A stretch of DNA of 64,000 nt from Haemaphysalis longicornis (lineage: Eukaryota; Arthropoda; Arachnida; Ixodida; Ixodidae): positions 73,148,717 to 73,212,716 of the forward strand of contig CM023457.1 of the NCBI GenBank assembly GCA_013339765.2, read 5' to 3'. The translations under genes were made by a program, and so were the position numbers. Under the pieces are notes generated by a model. The model did no database searches, was not told where the DNA came from, and saw only the letters and a program-made list of their open reading frames with translations. Shown here piece after piece: positions 42,641 to 53,985 of this stretch (positions are counted from its first letter, which is position 1; the number at the start of each line of letters is the position of its first letter).

Positions 42641-42830
42641 TGTCACGCTCGAAACTGTACAGCGCTAGAGTAGTCGCGACCAATCCCCAAGCGGGGTATG
42701 CGTCAAGGGGTGGAGCAGAAGAGGAAGTGGAGGACGAACCGCACTCGTACTGACCGCAGGATCGGTGGCCGCCTCCTTCAACGCTCTTATTCCTAATCAC
42801 GGCTTTAATTAAACCCTTTGCACCGTAACA
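42641..42830 (+). repeat. Gypsy 3 3' LTR (190 bp)
   Basis: It starts TGTCACGCTCG after the polypurine tract and ends CACCGTAACA, followed by the atat duplication. The ends are TG...CA. It is unrelated to the LTRs of gypsy 1 and 2. Confidence 0.9.
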
Positions 42831-42943
42831 ATATGTTCTAGACTGTATTCCCGCTGATATTTTGCAGATGATGTATATGTGTTCCCACCAATCTATCTCC
42901 GAAGTTATCTCGCCCTCAAAAGATTGTATCAGTGCCCCTTTAA

Positions 42944-43890
42944 GTTGCTACATGGTAATCAGAAAGGGCGAGGTTTGCTGCACACTCTTAGGTTGGTGTG
43001 GCCATTGTCCCCGGAAATCATTATCATGCCACCCTCTCTCTTTAAACACTGTCCTTGAGGCTGTAGCCATCCTTACGATAATATTTAGAAGGTTGATAAC
43101 TATGCGCTCCATTTACATTTCTCCTGATCTTGCACTCTCGAGCTTTGACTTTGAGGCGCTGCTTGACCAGCTACCCGAGCCATACATCCTCACAGGCGAC
43201 CTCAATGCGCACAACTCACTTTGGAGCTCCTCCAGAACGGGTGCCTCAGGTCGCCTAATAGAGAAGTTTCTTACATCCTCTGGAGCATGCGTTTTCAACA
43301 GAAAATAGCCTACATGCCATAACTTAGGACACAATGCATACTCACATCTTGACTTGGGTATTGGTTCTGCAATTCCCTTTCCATGTCTTGAGTGGGGCGT
43401 GGGCACTGACCCTTATGGTAGCGACCACTTCCCCACTTCACTAACGTATATAGGTAGAGGCCCAAGCAGTCCATCTTCCCATAACAGGTTTAATGAATCA
43501 AAAGCAAACTGGAGTACATTTTCAGAAACATCTAGAATACACCACACATTCAGAAAACACCTACACGTGGAGGAAGCCGCCCAACTCATCACGGCGCACA
43601 TCCTCGACGCCTGCCAAAAGACCATTCTCCAGGCCTCCAGTGCGTCTTGCAACCCAATGAAGCCCTGGTTGAACGAGGACTGTAGGCGGGCGCGAGAGGC
43701 CCAGTACAAGGCGTGGAGTGTCCTTCGCCGGTACCCCACGTCGGATAATCTCATTTCTTTTAAGCGGGCAAAGCCTTTTGAGAAGTGGGTGCATCCTCAG
43801 GCGAAAAGGGAGAGTTGGCGCGCCCTCCTCACTTCCATCAACTCATACACAGACGCTCACAAGGTATAGACAAGAATACGAAAACCTAAA
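42944..43890 (+). pseudogene. LINE F ORF2, EEP endonuclease rest and linker
   Basis: After the TIR element the endonuclease goes on with RKSLSCHPLSLNTVLEAVA, LTGDLNAHNSLWSSS (42944-43308), a TAG at 43306, and DPYGSDHFPTSLTYIGRG (from 43354) with the SDH motif. The linker NPMKPWLNEDCRRAREAQYKAW ends at a stop near 43867. Catalytic residues are visible but frames are broken. Confidence 0.87.
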
Positions 43891-43969
43891 GAACAACATA
43901 CACATAGCCTGCCCCTGTTCAATACAACGGGGGACACACTCGAAGACCAGGTTAACACGCTTGCACAAC

Positions 43970-45077
43970 ACTTTGAACACGTGTTCAGTTCAGCACACTA
44001 CACAAACACTTTCATTAAACGCAAAACATGTGCGGAAAAAAAGTCCCTGCCCGATAACAAGTCGCACACTTCCTACAATACTCCGTTTTCAATTCATGAG
44101 CAGAAGGCCGCTCTGACCACATGTAACCATGTAGCTCCAGGTGCAGACAAAATCACGTACACCATGATACAACACCTACACCCAGACACTCTTGAAACAC
44201 TCCTACATCTATACAGCAACATATGGCTTTCGGGACACACTCCAACCTCTTGGAGGGAGGCCATAGTAGTGGCGTCCCTGAAGGAAGGGAAGGACCGTTC
44301 CTCTCCCGCCAGTTATCGACCCATCGCCCTGACCAGCTGCCTGAACAAGCTTCTCGGGCAGATGATCAACCGGAGACTCCTGTACTTTCTTGAGTACAAT
44401 GGTCTTCTCAAGAGCTGCCCGGCTGGCTTCAGGGTGGGAAATCCACCAACGATCAATTGGTTGCGTTGGAATCATATATAAAGATTCTTTCGTACACAAA
44501 CAGTTCTCTGTTACGGTGTTTTTCGACATCGAGAAGGCCTATGACACCGCTTTGCGTTTCGAGTGAGAGTCTGTAGTGCACTCTCAAAGGTTCACCTGCA
44601 AGAAAAGGGCGTGCCGCAAGGTGGAGTGTTGAGCTGCACTCTTTTCATAATTAAGATGAACTCTCTTGGGAAGCCGTTGCTACCTACAATCTCTTATTAC
44701 ATGTATGTAGATGACGTTAAGACATCCTTTAAATCATGCATTATGTTAATCTGCGAACGTCAAGTCCCGCTGGGCGTCAAGAAACTTGCCGGGTGCGCAG
44801 ACAAGAATGGTTTTAGACTGAATCCGGCAAAAAGCTCTTGCGTTGTGTTCCCCAGCAAGCGTGGGGTTCATCCGGATCCAGACATTACTCTGAATGGTGT
44901 GTCGCTTCCTGTAAACAAGGAGCACAGTTTTTAGGTGTTGTGTTTGACCCCAAAATAACATTCATTCCTGAAATCAAGCAATTAAAGCATAAATGTCTCA
45001 AAATAATGACTATCCTTAAGGTGTTCTCACACCAATCGTATGGTGCCGACAAAGAACTCCTGCTACGCCAGTATAGA
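43970..45077 (+). pseudogene. LINE F ORF2, reverse transcriptase (broken and truncated)
   Basis: The frame 43981-44481 has LKEGKDRSSPASYRPIALTS and the PAGFRVGN region. FFDIEKAYDTALR near 44520 is followed by a deletion of roughly 100 bases compared with LINE B. The frame 44563-44934 has KGVPQGGVLSCTLF, YYMYVDDVKTS and NPAKSSCVVFPSKRG. After a shift near 44935 the thumb can be followed to about 45077, where homology ends. Confidence 0.87.
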
Positions 45078-46504
45078 CGGTATTCATTCAAACGTTTAGC
45101 GGGCGATTTTCTTCGCTTGGCCACACTGAAAGCCGCCATGCCTGTGGCCACTGTGCTAGCGCATGCGCTGTGCGCCCGCATCTCGAGAAAAAAAAAACAC
45201 CGGTGTCCCGTTTATCGTCTGCCGCGTTTCAACCAAATTATCGGTAGTGGCGTCAACAGATATATTATTAATCGCATTCACATTATGTGGTGGCGCTCTA
45301 CCTGCCATCAATAACTTCGCATCACCGGAGGATGAAACCGCGGCAGCGAACGGCCGGAATGGCGTGCAAACGTCCAACACTGCAGTTGGCTGCCGCCATG
45401 GATGCCGACGCAAGTGCACTCGCACCGTAATCACGACTTTGTCTGGTAAGCTCCCTCTAATACATGGTTGAGCACAAAAACCGAATAATTTCTTTGAAGA
45501 GATGTTTCACGTGTACGCCGATTTAGCGATGGTAACCAATGCGAGGCCGCTTCCCTAGCCGCGCTGTCTCCCGAGCGCTGACGGATCGCAAGCGCCCTTT
45601 GAACCAGTTCCTCAAGTTTGGCTTCAGTACTACGGCAACATTTTCTGCATATGCCTTCGGGCGATCGCTTTCCCGCGAGCATACGCGTGACTTGGTCTAT
45701 CGCGACGCAGTCGTACGCATACGTGGGCTCTAACGTTTTTACCGCTCTACCTACTCGTGCACGCCCCCGTGTTCCAACAAGTTTTCAAATAAATTGGAAT
45801 GAAAACTTAGGCAGGCAGCAATGCGTCATCATCAGCTTCGCAGTCACCAGTCACAGTGGCATGCTGGATGCCTTGTCGGTTGTTCGCACGAGGGATAAAA
45901 AAACAGGCGCGCTCTTGTTTTTTATTTAAATCGTGGCAATCACTGACACCGCTCAATTATAGTTGTCTGCCTAGTTTTCTAGAGATTTTCTTCAGACTCC
46001 AATTCCAGTGAAAATCTGCTGTTTCAGTGACGAACCCATTCCGCTGGTGCCGTGTAGATTCAATGCGCAAGTCTTGATGCAGAAAAGTTACTAGGACCTA
46101 GATATTGGAAGTACCTTAATTTGAGGAATGAAAAAAAATGGGGCGTTGTAATTAGTGAACAAAGCGGAGTAACGCTAGTTCCATCTTTTCCTCGTTCCTT
46201 TGAACTGCGCTATTTTTACTGTGCACCTTAAAACATTATGTTATTCCTCCCTCCACCTATGTGCTTTTACTACATAGCTGCATGTATTACATGTAATGGC
46301 GAGTTGATTTTTAAGCAATGCCTTGGGCACAGATAGTATCTAGCATGTTGCTTTATGCACCATTCTTTTTTAAGCATCCAACCTTCCCAACCGGCAAGCA
46401 GACCATTCATATGCTTGCAGGCTCTGTTTTCACTGTCCTTGCGTCTGCACATGTGTGTATGTGTTAAACGTTGCCTTGCATACCTTCTAGTCCAGACTTC
46501 ATAT
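45078..46504. other. Stretch without recognised genes
   Basis: The DNA right after the LINE F break is moderately GC-rich to 45780, then AT-rich. No domain or repeat border was identified on either strand. Confidence 0.4.
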
Positions 46505-46705
46505 TTGAAATCATTTGAAACGCGGGTTCGATTCCTGGCCGCAGTGGCCGCTTTTCTAATGGAGGCGAAAAGCAGAAATGCCCATGTTCGAGATTTTGGC
46601 ACAGGTTAAAAGACCCCCAAATAATCAAAATTAACCTTAGTCTCTCACTACGGTGTGCCTCATCCCCTGTGTAGTGTCAGTGTGTTAAACCTCATAGTCA
46701 ATCAA
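46505..46705 (+). mobile_element. SINE copy, 5'-truncated and diverged
   Basis: It starts at the B box (cgcgggttcgattcctgg, 46520). It continues with ggaggcgaaaagcagaaatg, ttaaaagacccccaaataatc and the catagtcaatcaaa tail. The A-box half is missing. Confidence 0.82.
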
Positions 46706-48399
46706 AGTGTTCGTACAAACCTTCTACAAAGCAAGCACAAGCCTTTTACAGGTTTATGTGGTCACTGGTGAACTGACTGTTGTAAGACTGTGCATCGCAG
46801 CATGTTTAAGTTCACATGTTACTACTCACTCTTGCAGGTCTGAAGCATGAGATCAACCACTGGCTCTCAACAGCCACTCCACCATTCCGGCGGAGTCAAC
46901 AAAAAGCCATCCAGCCACCACTAGGCACACAAGGCTGCAGAAAAAACTTGGCATAGCGTATGCATGTTTCAGGCCTATTTTTCCTTCTCTTAAGAAGTTA
47001 AAGTTTATGCAGCCTGTGTTGCTTTTCAGTTTCAGTTGTACAACTTTTTTTGATGTACAACGTATAAAAATGTGCAGTGCCAAAGAGACACTGCACCTCC
47101 AAGGCAAACTTCATTTTAGATTTTTTTATCCTTCACCTCCGTAAATGCTGGCATCATTACAGGAGTACTTCTCGAACGTTTTGATGTGTGGGTGTTTGCG
47201 TCTGTCCCGAATGCAAGATGGTGTGCCACTGTCTCTTAAAGGGGCTAGACCTACCCCACTTCTGATAGTGATGAAAATCATGTTATAGTCTTCACATAGG
47301 ACATATGATGGCCAATTCTTTAAATACGTGTGAACATCCACTGCCTGACTACTCTTTACGTCTCAACTTTCAGCCTCTCATCAGTGCTAGTAAACATCCT
47401 ACGCGAGGCTGACCCCTTTGCTAAGCTGCACCGAAAAAAGGTCAACCCAATAGCTCAGCCAATTATCAGCAGCTGACAATCCTTGTGAATCCTCCGGTGC
47501 TGTCAAGTGCACAAATAACTCCGCCATGTGCTCACCTTTGTGAGAGAGAAACGAGCCAAGAATGCCCCAGCAACGCATCAGTGATGGCCTCCCAGATGGC
47601 TGATAGGATTCTCCAGGTACAGCGCGGAGGGGTTTTGAACCCCCTCCCCCCAACATTTTACTATGCTGCACATAAGCAAGTGCTAGCATTCATTTTGGCA
47701 AGGCTCCTTCCATTCTCCCATACCTCCATACACCCCCAACCCCTAAAAGTATTTCTGGCTGTACCAACAGTTTATGGACTGTGAAGAATGAGCACCCTGG
47801 AAAGAACTAAAGGAGGTGTTTCAGGTGTGCATTTGGAGGTTGTCAGGTGACACACTGTTGAGTCGAGTTGATACGTGCAGCATACCACGGTAGCAATGCA
47901 CCAAGCATGTGTGATCCTGCATTCAAGGCCAGTGCACTGCAGGCGTATTAGTAACTGCACTTGCATTGGGTCAAATTAAACTACGCAGCTGTTGAGAAAA
48001 ACAATGGGGTGTACTCACGGGAGCAAAACTCTAGATTGATGCAAGCAGCAGCTGAAAGGCATTACATGCTGCCACATGAATAAGTGCCTCCTGCCAAGAA
48101 GACACTGGCTGTACGGCCTAGTTTAACAGTACGATGTTCATTTCGTGCTTGTTGCTTTGGCTACATGTGGCTTCGGCCTTGTTGAAGCGTTTTAGTGATT
48201 AGCGGTCAGTAATGCATTGAACGTTTTTTTCTTGACCTCTGATTGGGAGCTTAAGCACGCGACAGGCTTCATTAAAATCAAGTCCTAGCACTTCGGGATT
48301 TACACTCTATGTGCAGATTGTGACTATTCGTGAAGGACGAGGACAATAGAAAGGAGCAGTAAAAAATTCTTTAGGGCCTCATCTGGGGAGAGTGACCAT
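46706..48399. other. Non-coding stretch without recognised genes
   Basis: A palindromic ggaggggttttgaacccccc lies at 47627. Nothing else was supported. Confidence 0.35.
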
Positions 48400-49130
48400 T
48401 TGGGCTCCTTTCCTTGGTTGCAGCAAAGCCAAGGGAATGCGAGCTGTGGACCGGCGACCAAGGACAACTCCACCCGGAGCTGGGATTGTGTGCGCTGGAC
48501 GTTGCGTCGTCGGCTGTCGAGCACTGAGGGCCAAAACCATCGAGAACTGGCGGCCATATCCATGCCAACAGAATCAACCTAAACAACAAGGTGAGCTGGG
48601 CAGCTACGGTCTCCCACGGCAAACACACTCAGAGACACATGGTCCCCCAGAGTCAATACACTCACGGCAGACATTCCGATTCATGCTCAGAAATTAACAA
48701 AATCCATCACATGCTTGAGTCCATTATCGTTGGAAAAAAAAAAGTTCTAAAAGCAGCCCTAACTGAACTTAAGAAAGTCGACACCACTGTCAACCCCGCC
48801 TCTTCCAAACGTCAGACCAGCATCTCAGGCCATCGTTGACTCTAGCCACAGCGGGTTACCGACCTTGGGGTCCTCAAAAATAGGGTCCGCAGATGCGATG
48901 GACAATTCTCCATCTGGCTCTACTCAGTTAAAACGCTGGGACAAGAAAATTGGCCTTAACAAACTCCCCTTGCTTCGGGGTCAGATGATTAGTACGTTAC
49001 GGAAGGTGTGCTTAAAAATTTTGGAGAACAGATCATGGAAACCCTCGTGCGACATTCAAAGCCATGTTAGCGCAATTTGAGGATAAGATTGGTCCTGAAA
49101 TCACCGGTCTCAACATTTGCATCACCGGTT
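48400..49130 (+). pseudogene. Possible ORF1 remnant of LINE J
   Basis: Fragments in several frames read like a LINE ORF1. Near 49030 one frame gives METLVRHSKAM, then in another AQFEDKIGPEITGL. It lies upstream of an endonuclease fragment in the same orientation. No zinc knuckle was found. Tentative. Confidence 0.3.
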
Positions 49131-49852
49131 CTTTGAGGACGCTGCGTGAAGGGGAATGGGCCCCATAAAATCTACTGCACGTGCGTCTGGCCTCCGTCAG
49201 TAGACAGTTTCAAAGTGCTCACCAATCTTCTAAAGGCACATTCCCACTGGCGACTTGGCACGTTGCGTGACGTCGCAAGTTATGAGCCAGGAATCGCTTT
49301 TTCTCGCTTTGCGACGGAGGACAAGATCGCTCTAGGAGTGTATCCCCTCGTAGCGCCTCGGCAATGCAAAACCGGATAGCCAATCATGGCTGAGGAGTCA
49401 GCTGACGTAGCTGCAAAGGAAAGATTTGTTTACATCCAGCAATGCAAACAATGGTGAGCCGCTGCTGCCGCACAGGGCTGACTGTGCCTGTCGGGTCAGG
49501 GGTCAGGTCGGCAAGGAATTTTTCATGCACTTCGGTTTTTTGGTCAGTGACTTCAGGGTATGCGTGTACTAATCAACAAACAGCGTAGAACTCATCAGTG
49601 TGGAAAGTCTTTTCAAATGGCAAACACGGTGTAGAACTTGGAGCGTTCGGAGCCGTCAAAACTTCTGCGTCTGTGAAAAAAAGTGAAATTTGCCGGCCGG
49701 GATGCGAGTATTGTTGCATCGAATTATTCCTAAATGCAAAACATGACTGACCAGCACGTTTCTCCTAAACGTATGGAGCCCTTCTCGCAACACCTCCTAA
49801 TTGACCAAGCTATTTTAGAAAACTCTTGAAATTTTCCATTTCCACACATAAG

Positions 49853-50085
49853 TCATTGTAGGTGATTTTAATGCACATCACACTGAGTGGGGATTGCAAG
49901 CATGACACCATTAAAAAGCGAAAACCTTTGGCTTGATTGCCAACAAGAAGGCCTCACCCTTACCACTGACCCTACGCATCCCACTTGCACCGGAAGTAGT
50001 GTGAGCAGTGATGAGCAGCAGTGCGAGCAGCCTTGCCTTACTTTTACAGAACACACGAAACGGAAAACCAATTTGCGCAACACAT
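49853..50085 (+). pseudogene. LINE J EEP endonuclease fragment
   Basis: The motif VIVGDFNAHHTEWGLQ at 49855-49900 is the Asp/Asn block of a LINE endonuclease. After a stop, another frame gives LTLTTDPTHPTCTGSSVS, the stretch between that block and the terminal SDH. It belongs to a different family from LINEs A-G. Confidence 0.65.
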
Positions 50086-50288
50086 AAGAATCTCAGCAGC
50101 GGCCACCCGGCAACATCAAACGAAGGTCTGGTAGGCCCGACTATCCTCATTTACTGAGATCCATTTCAAGGGCTCTGAGTGGTGCAGCGGGATTCCTCAC
50201 ACTCTGGGATTGGTCCACATATCTGAGAAATAACCGACATCAAGGCAAAGGCAAATCGACTAGGCCGAGATGCTGAGCAGGTAATTAA

Positions 50289-50520
50289 TTATATATTTAT
50301 AGCAGGGAACCAATGCCAGGTTGACTTGCAGCTTCCCCACATGTTGGAGGCCAAGAGTGGTTTGCAACAGCGGCTCCGCAAGAACAAAGTCAGTTGCAAT
50401 GTATTTTGTCGCATGGATTGGCTTGACCAAGACATTAAAGAATACTCAGTTATTGCGACAAAACTGACATGCAGCTTGAGATTGCAGAGTGAGAAGCAAC
50501 TACCCAAGACTTGAAACGTC
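50289..50520 (+). pseudogene. LINE J endonuclease-RT linker fragment
   Basis: The frame from 50326 gives LPHMLEAKSGLQQRLRKNKV, then DIKEYSVIATKLTC. This is the helical basic linker seen between EEP and RT in tick LINEs. Position and orientation fit LINE J. Confidence 0.4.
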
Positions 50521-51080
50521 GTCTGATGCTTAATCGATCTCGGTAAGAGCCAAGCCACACATCGATGCAACCTACTGGGGAATTCCATTGAGAGAACAGG
50601 AGCAGTGGCGTCGTGCAGTGAGGAGTAGGTGACAGAACACTTGGGGGCACGCGGGAGCAGGGCCACTGCACCTGCGATTGGAATGCGGCACGCACCCGGA
50701 CAGAAGGTGGGAGAGGAAAAAACAACGAGGACAAAACACGGCCCCGACCGGCTGTCGTGGCTTGTGTCGCCGAGATGGGCATACATGATAGCATTTATCA
50801 GGTTAAATAAGGGCGACCCGGCTACATTACTTGCAGCAGCAGCAATATGAGGCTTGTCTGCAAGATTGGCGAGTGAGAAACAGTCGGTATCACTACAAGG
50901 GCCTCTCAAATACGACAAAAACAAGTAACACAGGCTATTTTGCTCATATGCGCCATCTCTCGGGGTGAAGTATAGGTTAAACTGCCGGCTACTTGTTCTT
51001 GTAGTCGCTGGTTCAAATCTCCCCGGCGCCGTTCGTTTTATCTCTCTCTCTTCAGCTTTTAGCGTTTTTGGTAGCATTTC
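50521..51080. other. Stretch without recognised genes; tRNA-like B box near 51005
   Basis: The segment 50978-51032 contains gctggttcaaatctcc and ends cggcgccg, resembling the 3' half of a tRNA. It is probably a SINE remnant. Confidence 0.3.
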
Positions 51081-51599
51081 GGCTGGCGTACCCGCAAATT
51101 TTCCCGCCATTTTTTCGCGGGGCTACCATGGTTGCCTGACCAGGACTGCCCTCTGTTGATTAGTCGCATCATCCGTAAAGACCGCGGATCTGTCAGCCCG
51201 CTCTGGTAACAAACCCCTGCGCGCTCGTGCCGCGCGCTCGGGCTCGAGCCCGGGTTTTTTTTTTTTTATTGGCCCCATACGTTTTCCTTTACGTTTTCCT
51301 TTATTGGCCCCATACGTTTGTAGTACTGGTAGTACCTCCCGTGGGGACGAAGCGAAAAAAAAAAAAAACGGGCTCGAGCCCGAGCCCGCGGCGCGAGCGC
51401 GCAGGGGTTTGTAAACCAGTAGCGGGCTGACAGATCCGCGGCCTTTACGGCTGATGCGAGCTAATCAACAGAGGGCAGTCCTGGTCTGGCAATATGGAAG
51501 CCCCGCGAAAATATGGCGGGGAAATTTGAGGGCAGTCCTGGTCTGGCAACCATGGTAGCCCCGCGAAAAATGGCGGGAAAATTTGCGGGTACGCCAGCC
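51081..51599. mobile_element. Foldback element with long inverted arms
   Basis: The left arm (51081-51255) is the inverse of the right arm (51366-51599), from ggctggcgtacccgcaaatt inward to the gggctcgagcccg words. The right arm has a tandem duplication of about 57 bp (tctggcaatatggaagcccc block and tctggcaaccatggtagccc block). The arms end in a T run (left) and an A run (right) around a loop of about 100 bp. No coding sequence. No clear TSD. Confidence 0.8.
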
Positions 51600-51625
51600 C
51601 GTGTCATCGCTCCATGTACCTTAAT

Positions 51626-52260
51626 TACCCGATTCTAACGCGCACCTTTCTTCCGGAAAAATAGGCCGAAAAATCGCATGCGCGTTATAATCGGGTACGA
51701 AACCGAAACTGCCGAAACAGCGGACATTTCGTCCCACCCATCGCGATCGCCATCTCAAGATGACGCCAAAGCCTTTAGCAACATAGAGGAAGACTTCCTC
51801 CATGTTTAGCAACAATGTTTTGAACGGAGAAAGCACAAGCGCCTACGGTTTTCTATCGGCGTTCACACAAAATCGTGAAATCGTTCCACTTGCGCACTTG
51901 ATAACAGCAACGGCAGCAGCGGCTCTCACGTGTTCAAAACGAGCAGTCGGCTGAAGCGTGCGGCTCTGGAGAAGCTCGCGGGATGGGCGTGCGAGGCGTG
52001 GGCTACGATCCCATCGACCATGGTTGGACGTTCGTTCAGAAGTGTGGCATCGCGAACGCCCTTGGCGGCACCGAGGACGAGATGTTGTGGTCAGCGGAAA
52101 GCGACGACGAGTGAGATGAGTGAGGTTACTTCGGGGAATAATCGCCCATTTCTCCCGCATTTGTTTGCCTGGGTATTAAAGTTCCGTGCGCGTTACAATC
52201 GGAGGTGCAAGTTTTTTTGGTTTTTTGCCAGGAAAATCGGATGCGCGATAGAATCGGGTA
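51626..52260. mobile_element. Small TIR element with tacccgattctaacgcgc ends
   Basis: The left end tacccgattctaacgcgcac and the right end gcgcgatagaatcgggta are inverted copies. Further partial copies lie inside each end (51681-51703 and 52186-52203), so the left end alone can fold into a hairpin. No coding sequence was recognised. Confidence 0.65.
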
Positions 52261-52539
52261 AGTATGGTAGCTCAGCCCGACGAATATACGGCGTCCTCCC
52301 GCGGGAGATTTTCCGCCGCGCGAACTTCGTCGTGAAAGTTCGCTCCACGTATTCCGGCCTTTAGGCATCCCAGCAATCTCTGCGGAAAAGCATCTGTGAG
52401 CACAGCCGGGCTAAGCACGTTGGCGGTGCGAAGCACTCGCATGCTCGTAGGGCTCGCTGCCCATTCCACAAAGTTGCAAATGCACGATGGATACCGCCGC
52501 GCTCCCCGGGCCGCCCTTGCCGATAACAAGGGAGCAAAC

Positions 52540-52542
52540 CAC

Positions 52543-52577
<35 letters not shown>

Positions 52578-52579
52578 CA

Positions 52580-52627
<48 letters not shown>

Positions 52628-52634
52628 ACACACA
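52540..52634 (+). repeat. CA microsatellite
   Basis: About 90 bases of AC repeats with two single-base interruptions (aaac near 52560, atac near 52586). Confidence 0.97.
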
Positions 52635-52771
52635 AAGGGGGAAGATATGACGTTAAAGGTCATGTGACTTCATTGGTACTGTGGTTACTTCGCTTTTCAA
52701 GCGGGAGCAGTTCGATCTGTTCCCGACTGCTCTCGGAGCACCGAAAGTGGTCTCGCACTACCACTGGATGA

Positions 52772-52986
52772 TTGATTGATTGATTGTAGGGTTTTAAACG
52801 CGCCGACCGCAACGCAAGGCGATGAGGCGCGCGTAGTGGAGGCTTCCCGGATTAATTTTGACCACCTGGGATCTTTAACGTTGCGCCGAAATCTCGTACA
52901 CACGGGCGTTTTTGCTTTTCGTCCTCCTCAGAAAAGCGGCCGCCGCGGCCGGGAATCGAACCCGCGACCTCGTGCTCAGCAGCGCA
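52772..52986 (-). mobile_element. SINE copy, 5'-truncated, with exact TSD
   Basis: The minus strand reads gcgctgctgagcacgaggtc, the B box gggttcgattccc, the body, and a TGAT/TCAA tail. An exact 12-bp duplication, accactggatga, lies at 52760-52771 and 52987-52998. The first 25 or so bases of the full-length SINE are absent. Confidence 0.93.
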
Positions 52987-53339
52987 ACCACTGGATGACA
53001 GTGCTCCTACTCCTGTTCGGCCACTGAAACACGCCTGCTCAGGAGAGAGCACTTTCAGAGTGCTTTTGAGTGCTCCTGCTCTCCAAATGGTATTCGCCAT
53101 AAGTGTCATTCCCTATCAGTTTGGTAGCACGGACAAAGAACTACTGAACGTTATTCAGGATCTTCATATTGCAAGCTGTGCTGCCAAGGTTACTTCCCCT
53201 ACTCGAGCCGGAATAATGCCCTCCTCAACATTACTTCGGGAAAGGTACGTGGCTGCCATTACGGCCCTTTGCACAAAACAAAATGTGCTTTTAGGCAAAA
53301 CAACACAAGAAACAAATGCTTGTAATCTAGGTTATGACT

Positions 53340-53520
53340 TCTTGGAAGCCCTCACTCATTGCTCAATATGTGTTGGGATAGAGGCCACATTCTGAAACAG
53401 TGGAAAAGAGCCAAAAATATTTTCATACCTAAACCTGAAAAAAAGCTTACGATTGAAATTCTCCAGCCATTATCTCTCATTCCATGCGTGGGAAAGGTTC
53501 TTGAACATGGAGGAAAACTC
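53340..53520 (+). pseudogene. LINE J reverse transcriptase fragment
   Basis: One frame reads CWDRGHILKQWKRAKNIFIP, then KPEKKLTIEILQPLSLIPCVGKVLEH. This is the first RT block of RNase H-bearing tick LINEs (IPKPGK...LRPISLTSC in good copies). It ends near 53515. Confidence 0.7.
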
Positions 53521-53774
53521 TCTTTCTGCATACCATGATCAGTTTCAGACGTGCACTTTCCACAAAGGTTAAGCCAGCACGAGCTTTAGCTAACAGCCAA
53601 ACAAGGAGTCGCATTTTAAGCACATTGGACATTAACCTTCCTTGCAGCACGACTTTACGAGTAGCTAATCCTACAACGCTGAGATTGCATCCTCATTCCC
53701 CCTCTTCTCGTGAAACGCACCCCCAATTACAACGACGAGCGACGATAGGCCAGGGCCCAAGCTCTGCGCAAACG

Positions 53775-53985
53775 CTAAGGTAAATGTGAGGACGTGGTTT
53801 TCAGCGACGGAACCAACTATTTTCGTCTCGACGTAATATTAGTTGCGGTAGTCAATAACCAGGGAAACTCCATTGCCTCTGACCCGCCCCACACGACCTC
53901 CCCAGTGGTGTATGAAGCAGCAGCCATTGCCCTGCCAATGGTGGCCTTCACAAAAATCAGAACAATAAAAAAATTCAGGTAAGCT
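53775..53985 (+). pseudogene. LINE J RNase H fragment
   Basis: The frame 53794-53982 contains VVNNQGNSIASDPPHTTSPV and YEAAAIALPMVAF, with the region of the catalytic Glu (here the E of YEAAAIAL). The Asp motif before it is degraded. It follows the RT fragment by about 250 bases, so the RT core is deleted. Confidence 0.5.

Larger units (their letters stand above)
37888..42830 (+). mobile_element. Gypsy 3: LTR retrotransposon with intact pol and deleted 5' end
   Basis: The element runs from tgtcacgctcg (37888) to cgtaaca (42830), flanked by a 4-bp duplication atat (37884-37887 and 42831-42834). The 3' LTR is 190 bp, but of the 5' LTR only the first 19 bases remain before gag sequence starts. 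Gag, protease and pol (RT, RNase H, integrase) follow. It lies inside the TTAA element. It is the best-preserved gypsy here, but without 5' LTR, primer-binding site and gag start it cannot transpose. Confidence 0.92.
36804..42939. mobile_element. TIR DNA transposon with TTAA target duplication, carrying gypsy 3
   Basis: The ends are inverted copies of aggggcactgacac (36804-36817; right end 42926-42939 as gtatcagtgcccct). They are flanked by TTAA at 36800-36803 and 42940-42943. The surrounding LINE F ORF2 is continuous across. Without gypsy 3 the element is about 1.19 kb (36804-37887 plus 42835-42939). It contains no recognised transposase, so it is non-autonomous. TTAA duplication is typical of the piggyBac superfamily; the end sequence here does not prove that assignment. 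Confidence 0.75.
34264..45077 (+). mobile_element. LINE F: 3'-deleted LINE of the main family, split by two insertions
   Basis: The 5' end ccccgcacgggg at 34264 matches LINEs A-C. ORF1 is interrupted at 34617 by a Helentron-like fragment. ORF2 is interrupted at 36803 by a TTAA-flanked TIR element carrying gypsy 3, and resumes at 42944. Homology to sister copies stops at about 45077, inside the RT thumb, so RNase H and the 3' tail are missing. LINE insertions are normally truncated at the 5' end, so this loss is a later deletion or rearrangement. Many stops make it one of the older copies here. Confidence 0.9.

Noticed and set aside
50289..51110. Minus-strand 273-codon frame
   Set aside because: It crosses repeat borders, includes the tRNA-like segment and has no known motif; plus-strand LINE J fragments explain part of it better.
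52361..52771. Cys-Val and Thr-His repeat frames
   Set aside because: Translation of the CA microsatellite in all frames.
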